A stretch of 6,636 nt of DNA from Draconibacterium orientale (lineage in GTDB: Bacteria > Bacteroidota > Bacteroidia > Bacteroidales > UBA1556): positions 1 through 6,636 of the forward strand of contig DZDC01000124.1 in the NCBI GenBank assembly GCA_022736595.1, read 5' to 3'. Shown piece by piece: positions 1-5,798 of this stretch. The notes beneath the pieces were generated by a model that ran no database searches, was not told where the DNA came from, and saw only the letters and a program-made list of their open reading frames with translations. Each line of letters starts with the position of its first letter. Position 1 is the first letter of the stretch. A program made the position numbers and the translations under genes.

Positions 1-10
1 ACCCGAAGGG

Positions 11-34
11 CAAATTACGCATTAGCGTAATTTG
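11..34. repeat. Stem-loop with perfect 10-bp arms
   Basis: CAAATTACGC (11-20) and its exact reverse complement (25-34) flank a 4-base loop. Neither strand has a clear T tract straight after the stem, so it is not a classic intrinsic terminator. It lies beyond the terminator of the minus-strand gene, so it may belong to whatever lies left of the window, or be part of an interspersed palindromic element. The preceding bases (2-10) read CCCGAAGGG, itself a small inverted repeat. The structure is directly visible; its role is unknown. Confidence 0.6.
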
Positions 35-54
35 GGTTTAATTTTGATAGCTAG

Positions 55-90
55 AAAAAAAAGAGGCTGCAAATCAATTGCAGCCTCTTT
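55..90 (-). terminator. Rho-independent terminator of the large surface-protein gene
   Basis: A perfect 13-bp inverted repeat pairs AAAGAGGCTGCAA (60-72) with its complement (78-90) around a 5-base loop. Read on the minus strand, the stem runs directly into eight T residues (62-55), the standard layout of an intrinsic terminator. It lies about 25 bases past the stop codon of the minus-strand gene ending at 116, so that gene is probably transcribed alone or as the last gene of its unit. Confidence 0.92.
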
Positions 91-115
91 ATATTAAAAG
101 TTATATGAGTTATAA

Positions 116-3100
116 TTACCGTACAATCAGTAGTTTTCGCATGCTAGTTTGCTTTCCGCTTTGTACTCTTACATAATAAACTCCTTCAGGAAGTTGGGAA
201 ATATCGAGCTTCATTTGAGTTTGCTCAATGTCTTGTTGCATTACTTCTTGACCTAAATTGTTCAATACCGTTAGGGTGTAAGATTCAAGGTCGATGTTTT
301 CAAATTTAAGTACCAACTGGTCATAGGCAGGATTGGGGAACATTTCGAAGTGTGCATTTTGTTCAAAATAGTTCAAACTGGTGATGGTAATGTTTTTACA
401 AACGTTGAAGCTTAAATTAGAAGCGGGATCGCTCACCGTCAAACAAACATTGTATTGGCCTGGATTGGAATATTCATGCTCGGGAGCATTGGTAGTGGAG
501 TCTTTGGACCCATCGCCAAAATTCCATACATATTTCGCAGGAACCCCAGCCGAAGCAGTGAAAAATTTCACTGGATAGCCGCCTGTTTTTCCATAGGTCT
601 CTTGATAAAGATAGCCTAAACTTGAATAAAGAGAAGCGTTGAACACATTAATATTTACCATCTGGTCGTATCGATCTTTACATCCATCATGTATCACAGT
701 TAAGGAGGCAATATAATGATTGTCTGCGATATAGGCATGTGTTGGCTCTTCCAAAGTAGAAACTTGACCATCGCCAAATTCCCAATTATTGGTGGTATTA
801 TTTCTCGAATTATTGTAGAAAGTAGCCGTGCGAGTGGCCGAGTCAACGGTATATACAAAATGGCTATGACACTTATATCCAACGGTATCTACTACTATTT
901 GCTGACATTTGATATTGGAGCAGCCTGTGCTGGTGCTGTAAACAGTTAAGCAAACATTGTATTTTCCGGCAGTGGTATAGGTATGGGTGGCATTGGGAGA
1001 ATAGGCATAGCTACCATCTCCAAAATTATAGACAAAGTCGGTGAGGTTATTGCCCATACTAAAGTTGCTTACTGATATGCTCTTATTGCTGTGATCCACA
1101 GAGAAGGCATAGTTGGCTTGACAATCCACATTGGCAGCATTCCCAACTTCCACAGTGAAAGTAGTATCCACTGAGCAACCATTGTAAGAAGCTGCGGTGA
1201 AATGTACATTTTGATAACCTGCGCCCAAATAGACATGTTGAGGATTGCCTGAGGAGCTTTGTAAACCATCTCCAAATTGCCACTGGAAGGTAAATGGGCT
1301 AACGGTATAAGGTGGTTGATTAAGCAAAGTGGTGAAGTTGACGGTATTGTTGGTATTGTTAACGGTGTAGTTTACCAATGCCAAACAAGGATCTGGAACG
1401 CTAATAAGCACAGTATCACTTACCGAATAATTATTAATCATGTCCACCTCTAAAATGTATTGGGTGGTTTTTCCAGGGCTAAACATGGGTTTTAGAATCT
1501 GGGCATTGTCGAGGTAGGTAGCTGGAGTCCAAGTATATTGAGGAGCAAGGTATTTGACGAAGTAAGTATAACCAGCTCCAAATACTGTATTTTCGTTAAC
1601 CACCGAGATGTCATACTCAGGGCTATAAGCGGTATTAATTTTGCTCCAGGTGGCTCCTCCATCAATGGTTTTTATAAATGGGCTACCCATGTAACCAATT
1701 GTATCGTTGAGAAATTCGATAGATCGAACATGTGAAGTGGTTGGAAGCATGCCTCCGTCAACATTAATATCTGTCCAAGTGGTGCCTCCATCAGTGGTTC
1801 TTTTGGCTCCGGTGTATTGGGCCATAAAACCTACATTGGCATTGATGAAATAAAGGTCTTCAAGAAAACCAACATTGCTGGCTACGGTTGTCCAATTGCT
1901 TCCTCCATTGGTAGTTTTGTTAATGTAATTGCCTGAGGTGGTATTTCCAGCAGCAACAAAAATGGTATTTGCATCCACAACACATGCACTGCTAATAATA
2001 TCGGTAATGCCCGAATTGAGGTTGGTCCATGAGGTTCCATTTGTGGAGCTTTTAATGTTGCCTGTAAAGTCAAAAATATAGATGTGGGTTGAAGTAAACT
2101 CTATATCCGAGATGCGATGGGTGAGAGGTTGAGAATTAATCCAAGTTTGTCCACCATTGGAAGTATAATAAACTTCACCATTGTTGGTGCCAACAGCGCC
2201 GCGGAGATCGCTGTCAAATTTCATATAAGTGATGGAATCGGTAATCTCTAAAATGGTATGATAGATTTCGCCATCGGTGGTTTTGTAAACTTTATGGCTT
2301 GAAAAATTGGAAACATAACCCAGCTGGCTACTGAAAAAATCGATAAATCCAAAGGAAGAGTTATTGCCATAAGAATTGTTCTTGAGGGGAGTAAGCTTAG
2401 GCATGAAAGCATCGAAGCTTGCATCGTAAAATGAAACTGAACCCCCGTATTGAATGATTTTGTCGGCTCCGGCATTTACAGTAGGTTCAAAAATGTTGAT
2501 ATTGATGGAGTCGGTGCCACAGGCCAATCCATTGATGGTAGTGGTTACAAAATAGGTGGTGTTTTGGGTAGGATTTACCGTTGGCGTTGGAGTGGTATTA
2601 TTGGTCATATTGGTATTGGGCCACCACTGAAAGCTTACGGTTTGGGTGCTGTTGGTATCGGCATCGATAAAAAGTTGCAAACTTTGGCCAGGGAGAATAA
2701 ATTGATCGTTGGCGATTTCCGAAGCCACTGGAGTAACAATAACAGTAACCTGATCGGTAGAATTGCAGCTGTTTTCGTCGGTAACCGTTACGCTGAAGGC
2801 GGTGGTTTGACTTACAGTGGCTACAGGGTTTTGAATATTAGCTGAATTCAATGCGTTGGCGTTGCTCCAAAGAAACTGATAGGTTTTTTCGACCAAGGTG
2901 TGGAAATTTCCTGTTAAAATGTAAGCTTTATTGTTGTTGAAAATGATGCTCTGTCTGCTACCAGTTCCATAACTTTGGTCGGTCCAAGTGCTTCCTCCGT
3001 CGGTGGTTTTTAAAATTAAGCCTCCATTTCCAACTGCAAAACCCACATTTTGAGTGATAAATTTGATGGATCTGAGGCTATTGTAACTTGATGAATAAGG

Positions 3101-3922
3101 ATGGATTGACGACCAAGAAATTCCTCCATCGATTGACTTAAGAATCACTTCATTATTACAAACCGCATAAGCTACAGCGTTGGTTACAAAAATAATGTTG
3201 TTAACGGGAGGAAAGCCGGTTCCGTCGATTAGGGTGTCAACACTTTGAAAACTTGAACCGCGGTTGAGGCTGTATTTGAACCCTCCACTCACTCCATTTC
3301 CAGTACCGATTAAGAGGTTGGCATTACTAATGGCAATGGCATAAGGTGTTGTCCAGGCTGGGGTGGTGAAGCCAGCAATGGGCGACCATAAAGTGCCTCC
3401 ATTAACTGAAACATCCAATCTGCCGGTCCAGGTTCCGCGGTTGATTCCAACGGCCCAAACGGTATCGTAGGAAGTTCCCAAATCCCATACTTCACGACTT
3501 CCCTGGTTGTAAACAACAGCCCAAGTAAGCCCGTTATCGGTGGATTTTTGTATTCTGGCGGTATTTCCAGAAGTGTTATATCCGCCTGCATATAGGATAT
3601 TGCTGCTGGTTTTTTGGATGCTTCGATTGTCGTTGTTGTAGGAGGATGCCAAAGTCCAACTGGTTCCTAAATTGGTGGAGCGGTAAATGGCATTATTGGA
3701 GCCCACGGCTACAAGGGTATCACCAATAAAAATAAATTCTTCGAGACTGGCTGTAAATCCTGAGTTTTTATCAGTCCAGAGGGGTACCTGAGCAAACAAT
3801 TGGGCTGTGGCATTGCAATTAAAGCTTTGGTCGGGACCAGCATTTACGGTGCATTGGGATACTGCTTGATTGTTAAATAGAATCCCAATAAAAAGACTAA
3901 GTGTGAGAATAAAGTTTTTCAT
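116..3922 (-). CDS. Large T9SS-secreted surface protein with two Asp-box beta-propellers and four PKD domains
   Basis: This 1268-residue protein is probably exported by the Sec pathway and then by the type IX secretion system to the cell surface or medium. Residues 1-23 form a signal peptide (hydrophobic core LTLSLFIGILF). Residues 45-347 carry six Asp-box motifs of the SxDxGxTW type (82, 127, 172, 218, 263, 306), typical of YCF48/BNR/sortilin-like propellers. Residues 398-478 are Ig-like. Residues 503-793 form a second propeller with six more motifs (548, 587, 626, 670, 709, 752). Four PKD domains are marked by FGDG at 883, 967, 1049 and 1135. Residues 1190-1268 are a type A sorting domain (MFPNPAYDQL, LNNLGQEV, LPEGVYYVRV, ending MRKLLIVR). 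ATG at 3922 directly precedes the signal peptide; the leader is A-rich without a Shine-Dalgarno site, as is usual in the phylum. No catalytic domain is visible. Adhesion or surface-structure function is inferred; the exact role is unknown. Confidence 0.95.
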   Translation of the reverse strand: MKNFILTLSLFIGILFNNQAVSQCTVNAGPDQSFNCNATAQLFAQVPLWTDKNSGFTASLEEFIFIGDTLVAVGSNNAIYRSTNLGTSWTLASSYNNDNRSIQKTSSNILYAGGYNTSGNTARIQKSTDNGLTWAVVYNQGSREVWDLGTSYDTVWAVGINRGTWTGRLDVSVNGGTLWSPIAGFTTPAWTTPYAIAISNANLLIGTGNGVSGGFKYSLNRGSSFQSVDTLIDGTGFPPVNNIIFVTNAVAYAVCNNEVILKSIDGGISWSSIHPYSSSYNSLRSIKFITQNVGFAVGNGGLILKTTDGGSTWTDQSYGTGSRQSIIFNNNKAYILTGNFHTLVEKTYQFLWSNANALNSANIQNPVATVSQTTAFSVTVTDENSCNSTDQVTVIVTPVASEIANDQFILPGQSLQLFIDADTNSTQTVSFQWWPNTNMTNNTTPTPTVNPTQNTTYFVTTTINGLACGTDSININIFEPTVNAGADKIIQYGGSVSFYDASFDAFMPKLTPLKNNSYGNNSSFGFIDFFSSQLGYVSNFSSHKVYKTTDGEIYHTILEITDSITYMKFDSDLRGAVGTNNGEVYYTSNGGQTWINSQPLTHRISDIEFTSTHIYIFDFTGNIKSSTNGTSWTNLNSGITDIISSACVVDANTIFVAAGNTTSGNYINKTTNGGSNWTTVASNVGFLEDLYFINANVGFMAQYTGAKRTTDGGTTWTDINVDGGMLPTTSHVRSIEFLNDTIGYMGSPFIKTIDGGATWSKINTAYSPEYDISVVNENTVFGAGYTYFVKYLAPQYTWTPATYLDNAQILKPMFSPGKTTQYILEVDMINNYSVSDTVLISVPDPCLALVNYTVNNTNNTVNFTTLLNQPPYTVSPFTFQWQFGDGLQSSSGNPQHVYLGAGYQNVHFTAASYNGCSVDTTFTVEVGNAANVDCQANYAFSVDHSNKSISVSNFSMGNNLTDFVYNFGDGSYAYSPNATHTYTTAGKYNVCLTVYSTSTGCSNIKCQQIVVDTVGYKCHSHFVYTVDSATRTATFYNNSRNNTTNNWEFGDGQVSTLEEPTHAYIADNHYIASLTVIHDGCKDRYDQMVNINVFNASLYSSLGYLYQETYGKTGGYPVKFFTASAGVPAKYVWNFGDGSKDSTTNAPEHEYSNPGQYNVCLTVSDPASNLSFNVCKNITITSLNYFEQNAHFEMFPNPAYDQLVLKFENIDLESYTLTVLNNLGQEVMQQDIEQTQMKLDISQLPEGVYYVRVQSGKQTSMRKLLIVR
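119..355 (-). other. Encoded T9SS type A C-terminal sorting domain (residues 1190-1268)
   Basis: This segment encodes the last 79 residues of the large surface protein. It has the usual order of conserved blocks of this family: FPNPAYDQLVLKF, then a beta-strand with LNNLGQEV, then LPEGVYYVRVQSG and a basic end (MRKLLIVR). In T9SS substrates this domain directs passage through the outer membrane and is normally cleaved off, often with attachment of the cargo to anionic lipopolysaccharide. The assignment rests on motif recognition and is strong. Confidence 0.93.
383..1387 (-). repeat. Four tandem PKD domains (residues about 846-1180)
   Basis: Four divergent copies of roughly 80-85 residues each contain the PKD signature: W/Y-x-FGDG, then an H-x-Y or HTY turn (HVY, HTY, HAY, HEY), then a Y/V-x-V-x-L-T-V strand. 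The FGDG motifs are at residues 883, 967, 1049 and 1135. PKD arrays in Bacteroidota surface proteins are generally taken as stalks or carbohydrate/protein-binding spacers. Here they separate the propeller part from the C-terminal sorting domain, so a stalk role is a reasonable inference. Confidence 0.9.
1646..2281 (-). repeat. Second Asp-box array (six motifs, residues 548-759)
   Basis: Six Asp-box-like motifs recur every 38-44 residues: TTDGEIYH (degenerate), TSNGGQTW, STNGTSW (one residue short), TTNGGSNW, TTDGGTTW and TIDGGATW. Each follows a strand rich in hydrophobic and aromatic residues. On the plus strand the repeats show as recurring CCTCCATCNNTGG-like strings, for example near 1656, 1785 and 1902. 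This matches a YCF48/BNR-type beta-propeller. The first motif has lost its tryptophan and may mark a worn blade. Confidence 0.85.
2984..3679 (-). repeat. First Asp-box array (six motifs, residues 82-313)
   Basis: Six Asp-box motifs are spaced about 43-46 residues apart: STNLGTSW, STDNGLTW, SVNGGTLW, SLNRGSSF, SIDGGISW and TTDGGSTW. Phrases such as VGFAVGNGGLILKTTDGG are typical of YCF48-like propeller blades. The fourth motif ends in phenylalanine instead of tryptophan. The count equals that of the second array, consistent with an old duplication of a whole module. Confidence 0.87.
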
Positions 3923-3947
3923 TTTTATGTTTGTTAAAAATTTGACG

Positions 3948-3955
3948 CAAAAGTA
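3948..3955 (-). promoter_or_regulatory. Candidate -7 element (TACTTTTG) for the large surface-protein gene
   Basis: Read on the minus strand, this octamer fits the Bacteroidota -7 consensus TAnnTTTG and is followed by CG. It lies 25 bases before the ATG at 3922, which would give a short A-rich leader of roughly 15-20 bases. I see no good TTTG-type -33 element at the expected spacing upstream, so the call rests on the -7 match and its position. Confidence 0.55.
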
Positions 3956-4119
3956 AACTTTTTGTTTTTTCCGAATTAGGTAATATACTCTATTTGAGAA
4001 AATTTTTCACAGTTAGAATATATATATATAAAGAATTTAGGAAATTATTTAAACCTCTTGATATCATTGGTAAATTGAATCTCTTTGGTCGTAGTAGTGA
4101 ATCTAAAAAGTGATCTATG

Positions 4120-4127
4120 TACCTTTG
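4120..4127 (+). promoter_or_regulatory. Candidate -7 element (TACCTTTG) upstream of the DUF4349-like/barrel gene
   Basis: The octamer is a full match to the Bacteroidota -7 consensus TAnnTTTG on the plus strand. Transcription would begin near 4134, giving a leader of about 235 bases before the ATG at 4371. No clear -33 TTTG lies at the usual distance; the nearest (4084-4087) is too far upstream. The palindrome at 4139-4159 would fall just after the predicted start site, where a repressor operator is often found. Confidence 0.42.
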
Positions 4128-4138
4128 AAAGTTGTTTT

Positions 4139-4159
4139 TATTTTGGATTATCCAAAATA
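4139..4159. promoter_or_regulatory. Perfect 21-bp palindrome, possible operator
   Basis: The left arm TATTTTGGAT (4139-4148) is followed by a single central T and then by its exact reverse complement (4150-4159). With only one base between the arms it would form a poor RNA hairpin, so a dimeric DNA-binding protein site is more likely than a terminator. It sits between divergent genes and immediately downstream of a promoter-like TACCTTTG. The symmetry is certain; the operator role is inferred, and no regulator gene is present in the window. Confidence 0.55.
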
Positions 4160-4218
4160 CCAATTAGCGAATTTTCCCCTTGAGTGGACGAAAACAATTC
4201 AAAAAAAATGTTTTGTCA

Positions 4219-4241
4219 TTAAGCATTAGACAAATGCTTAA
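4219..4241. repeat. Inverted repeat with 9-bp arms in the intergenic region
   Basis: TTAAGCATT (4219-4227) and its exact reverse complement (4233-4241) flank a 5-base loop. The stem is AT-rich and no T tract follows, so termination is unlikely. It could be a protein-binding dyad or a leader hairpin if transcription starts near 4134. Its function is unknown. Confidence 0.4.
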
Positions 4242-4291
4242 TCCAGAATTAAAGAATCCGTAAGTTCAATTAGTAAATGCAATTTTTTAGT

Positions 4292-4299
4292 TATGTTTG
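4292..4299 (+). promoter_or_regulatory. Alternative -7 element (TATGTTTG) for the plus-strand gene
   Basis: This matches TAnnTTTG and lies 71 bases before the ATG at 4371, a more ordinary leader length than the upstream site at 4120. There is no evident -33 element, and in DNA this AT-rich such octamers occur by chance. A short hairpin (TGAGG 4313-4317 with CCTCA 4321-4325) would lie in the resulting leader. Confidence 0.33.
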
Positions 4300-4370
4300 T
4301 GGACTGTTACGGTGAGGGAGCCTCATAATTAGATATAACATACTTGAAAACAATTAAGAAATTTTGTTTT

Positions 4371-5396
4371 ATGATAAGATTATTTTTACTTATAACCTCT
4401 GTTTTGATAGGTTTTTTGGGTTTTGGACAGTTTAAGCCCGAGTTTATTTCAACAAAAGCAACCTATGAAGTTTACACGACTAATTTTTCAAATTCGAAAA
4501 ATGAACTAAAGAAATACATTGATTATCAAAAAATTAAAATAATAAACCAAGATGAAAGCAAAAAGTTTTTAAAGCTTAAGTTGGAAATTGATGAATTAAA
4601 ATTCAAAAGTCTTGATTCTTTGATGTCAAAATTGGGCTATGTTGTTGCCAGAAAGATTAGCACTGAGAATAAAATAGATAAGGTAAATCAATTGAATCTT
4701 GAATTGGATTATCTGCTCCAGAAAAAGAGTTCGTATCTCGATCGAATGAAGCAATTGGATGATCAATCTGACGCCTATCGCCAGCTGTGGGTTGAATTGA
4801 AACAAATAGAAGATCGCATTTTTTTAAAGCAAAGCGAGATTTTAGCTTTGGGCGAAAAGGATCATATTTACAATGTACAAGTAGATTTGGTGGATGAGTA
4901 TAGTATTACTGATGATACTAAAGTTTCCTTTATAAATATGCCTGGATTTGAATATTCCTATCTTCAGATCCAAAATCCTATTTCAGGAATTTCAGCCCAA
5001 AACTATAATGGATATTTTTTGAAGTATTTGTTTACCGAAGGCAAGAGCTATGCCCTTTTAGGAGCATTTCAAAATAAGCAGATTGAAAAAACTGATACCT
5101 TGGCACTTTCCGAATTATTTGTACTTGGTTTTGGGCAAGATTTTTATTCAAGATATTTGGGTCGTGGGGGGAGGAAGTACTTAAACCTTTATTCTGGATA
5201 TCAATTAGGTGGCATTCTGGGTACAAGTAAATCAGTGAAGTCGAATATGTTTTACATTGCTCCTGTAATTGGGTTGGAGATTTTTAAAAATAATTATTTG
5301 CTGATTGATGCCAATATGCGCTATTTTGTTCCTCTAAAAGACACAAAATATTTGAGAGGATTGAGTTATAATCTATCGTTAAATTTTGTTTTTTAA
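4371..5396 (+). CDS. Outer-membrane beta-barrel protein with DUF4349-like coiled-coil domain
   Basis: I chose ATG at 4371 (341 residues) because it gives a compact signal peptide (MIRLFLLITSVLIGFLGFGQ, residues 1-20). An in-frame TTG at 4344 would add nine residues. Residues about 30-175 recall the DUF4349 pattern: a beta-rich start, a strand FLKLKLEIDELKFKSL, a turn with SLMSKLGYVVARKIS, a long charged helix pair (about 101-161, likely coiled coil), then a closing strand YNVQVDLVDEY. Residues about 191-341 alternate polar and hydrophobic residues with aromatic belts and end in SYNLSLNFVF; a terminal phenylalanine is typical of outer-membrane barrels. With only about 150 residues the barrel is small (perhaps 8 strands) or partial. 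The gene is visibly more AT-rich than its neighbours. It converges on the next gene with 18 bases between stop codons and no recognisable terminator. I know of no named family for the full architecture; the function is unknown. Confidence 0.85.
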   Translation: MIRLFLLITSVLIGFLGFGQFKPEFISTKATYEVYTTNFSNSKNELKKYIDYQKIKIINQDESKKFLKLKLEIDELKFKSLDSLMSKLGYVVARKISTENKIDKVNQLNLELDYLLQKKSSYLDRMKQLDDQSDAYRQLWVELKQIEDRIFLKQSEILALGEKDHIYNVQVDLVDEYSITDDTKVSFINMPGFEYSYLQIQNPISGISAQNYNGYFLKYLFTEGKSYALLGAFQNKQIEKTDTLALSELFVLGFGQDFYSRYLGRGGRKYLNLYSGYQLGGILGTSKSVKSNMFYIAPVIGLEIFKNNYLLIDANMRYFVPLKDTKYLRGLSYNLSLNFVF

Positions 5397-5414
5397 AAGG
5401 ATCGTCAACAAAAA

Positions 5415-5798
5415 CTATTCCCCCTTGTGCTTCACATGTTTTTGTGTGGTAACTTCGCTTTCGAGGGTTACCAATTGGTTCACCACTTCTTCCTGTATTT
5501 CGTGTAGGATTTCAGGGCGTTGGGAGTACCAAGTCATGGAATAGTTAAATTCCTCTTGGCTGATTTGATGTTTTTTAAATAGGTCGGTAAAGAGTTTCAC
5601 GCTTTGATTTTTATGCACTTTCCCCTGAGTTTCCATCCTCCGAAGGTAAGCTTCGAGCATTTGGACGTCCATTAATACTTCCACCATTTTCTTTTCGGAA
5701 ATAACATCGGTTTGGATGCTTTTATCGGCTTTTCTGCAACTCCAGAAAGGATTGATTTGCAATAGAATAATGAGCAAAAATGTTAGCTTCCGAATCAT
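5415..5798 (-). CDS. DUF4296-like lipoprotein
   Basis: This 127-residue protein has a signal sequence with hydrophobic core LTFLLIILL and a cysteine at residue 21 (NPFWSC), so it is probably a lipoprotein; the lipobox is loose, as is common in Bacteroidota. Residues about 30-112 fit the DUF4296 pattern: the segment ISEKKMVEVLMDVQMLEAYL corresponds to the family's usual IPexKMxxILxDxHLAEA, followed by LFKKHQISQEEFNYSMTWYSQRPEILHEIQEEV, close to the family's HgvtxeqFxxSlxyYxxxPexlxxIyxxV. The family is found in Bacteroidota and has no established function. ATG at 5798 overlaps the TGA of the upstream PorT-family gene by four bases (ATGA), indicating translational coupling in one minus-strand operon. 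The C-terminus (residues 113-127) is polar and basic and probably disordered. Confidence 0.9.
   Translation of the reverse strand: MIRKLTFLLIILLQINPFWSCRKADKSIQTDVISEKKMVEVLMDVQMLEAYLRRMETQGKVHKNQSVKLFTDLFKKHQISQEEFNYSMTWYSQRPEILHEIQEEVVNQLVTLESEVTTQKHVKHKGE

Larger units (their letters stand above)
3923..4370. other. AT-rich divergent intergenic region
   Basis: This stretch of about 450 bases separates two divergent genes and holds no convincing coding sequence. It contains a minus-strand -7-like site (3948-3955), an alternating AT run (4018-4030), a plus-strand promoter-like TACCTTTG (4120-4127), a perfect palindrome (4139-4159), a 9-bp dyad (4219-4241), a second TAnnTTTG match (4292-4299) and a short GC-rich hairpin (4313-4325). 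It is long for this gene-dense window and its dyads suggest regulation. Confidence 0.7.

Noticed and set aside
2450..2845. Plus-strand reading frame of 131 codons, rich in glycine and isoleucine
   Set aside because: It lies entirely antisense to the Ig-like and first-propeller end of the large surface-protein gene. Its composition mirrors the repeats on the other strand, and it has no domain pattern or start context.
3310..3591. Minus-strand reading frame of 93 codons inside the first propeller
   Set aside because: It is an alternative frame within a well-supported coding region, with proline-rich sequence typical of a shadow frame.
1646..3679. Recurring CCTCCATCNNTGG-like strings as a CRISPR or DNA-level repeat array
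   Set aside because: They are unevenly spaced and diverged, and each encodes an Asp-box (TTDGG-type) motif in frame, so they reflect protein repeats.
3845..3922. Lipoprotein signal in the large surface protein (cysteine at residue 24)
   Set aside because: The residues before the cysteine (AVSQ) do not form a lipobox, and cleavage after residue 22 or 23 fits an ordinary signal peptide. The C-terminal sorting domain explains surface delivery.
4234..4329. Tiny plus-strand frames (4234-4263 with 9 codons, 4294-4329 with 11 codons) as possible leader peptides
   Set aside because: They have no ribosome-binding signal, no runs of a regulatory amino acid and no attenuator-like terminator after them, so chance is the simpler explanation.
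4344..4370. TTG start nine codons upstream of the chosen ATG of the plus-strand gene
   Set aside because: The ATG at 4371 already gives a complete signal peptide. Rare start codons need support such as a Shine-Dalgarno site, which is absent. It cannot be fully excluded.
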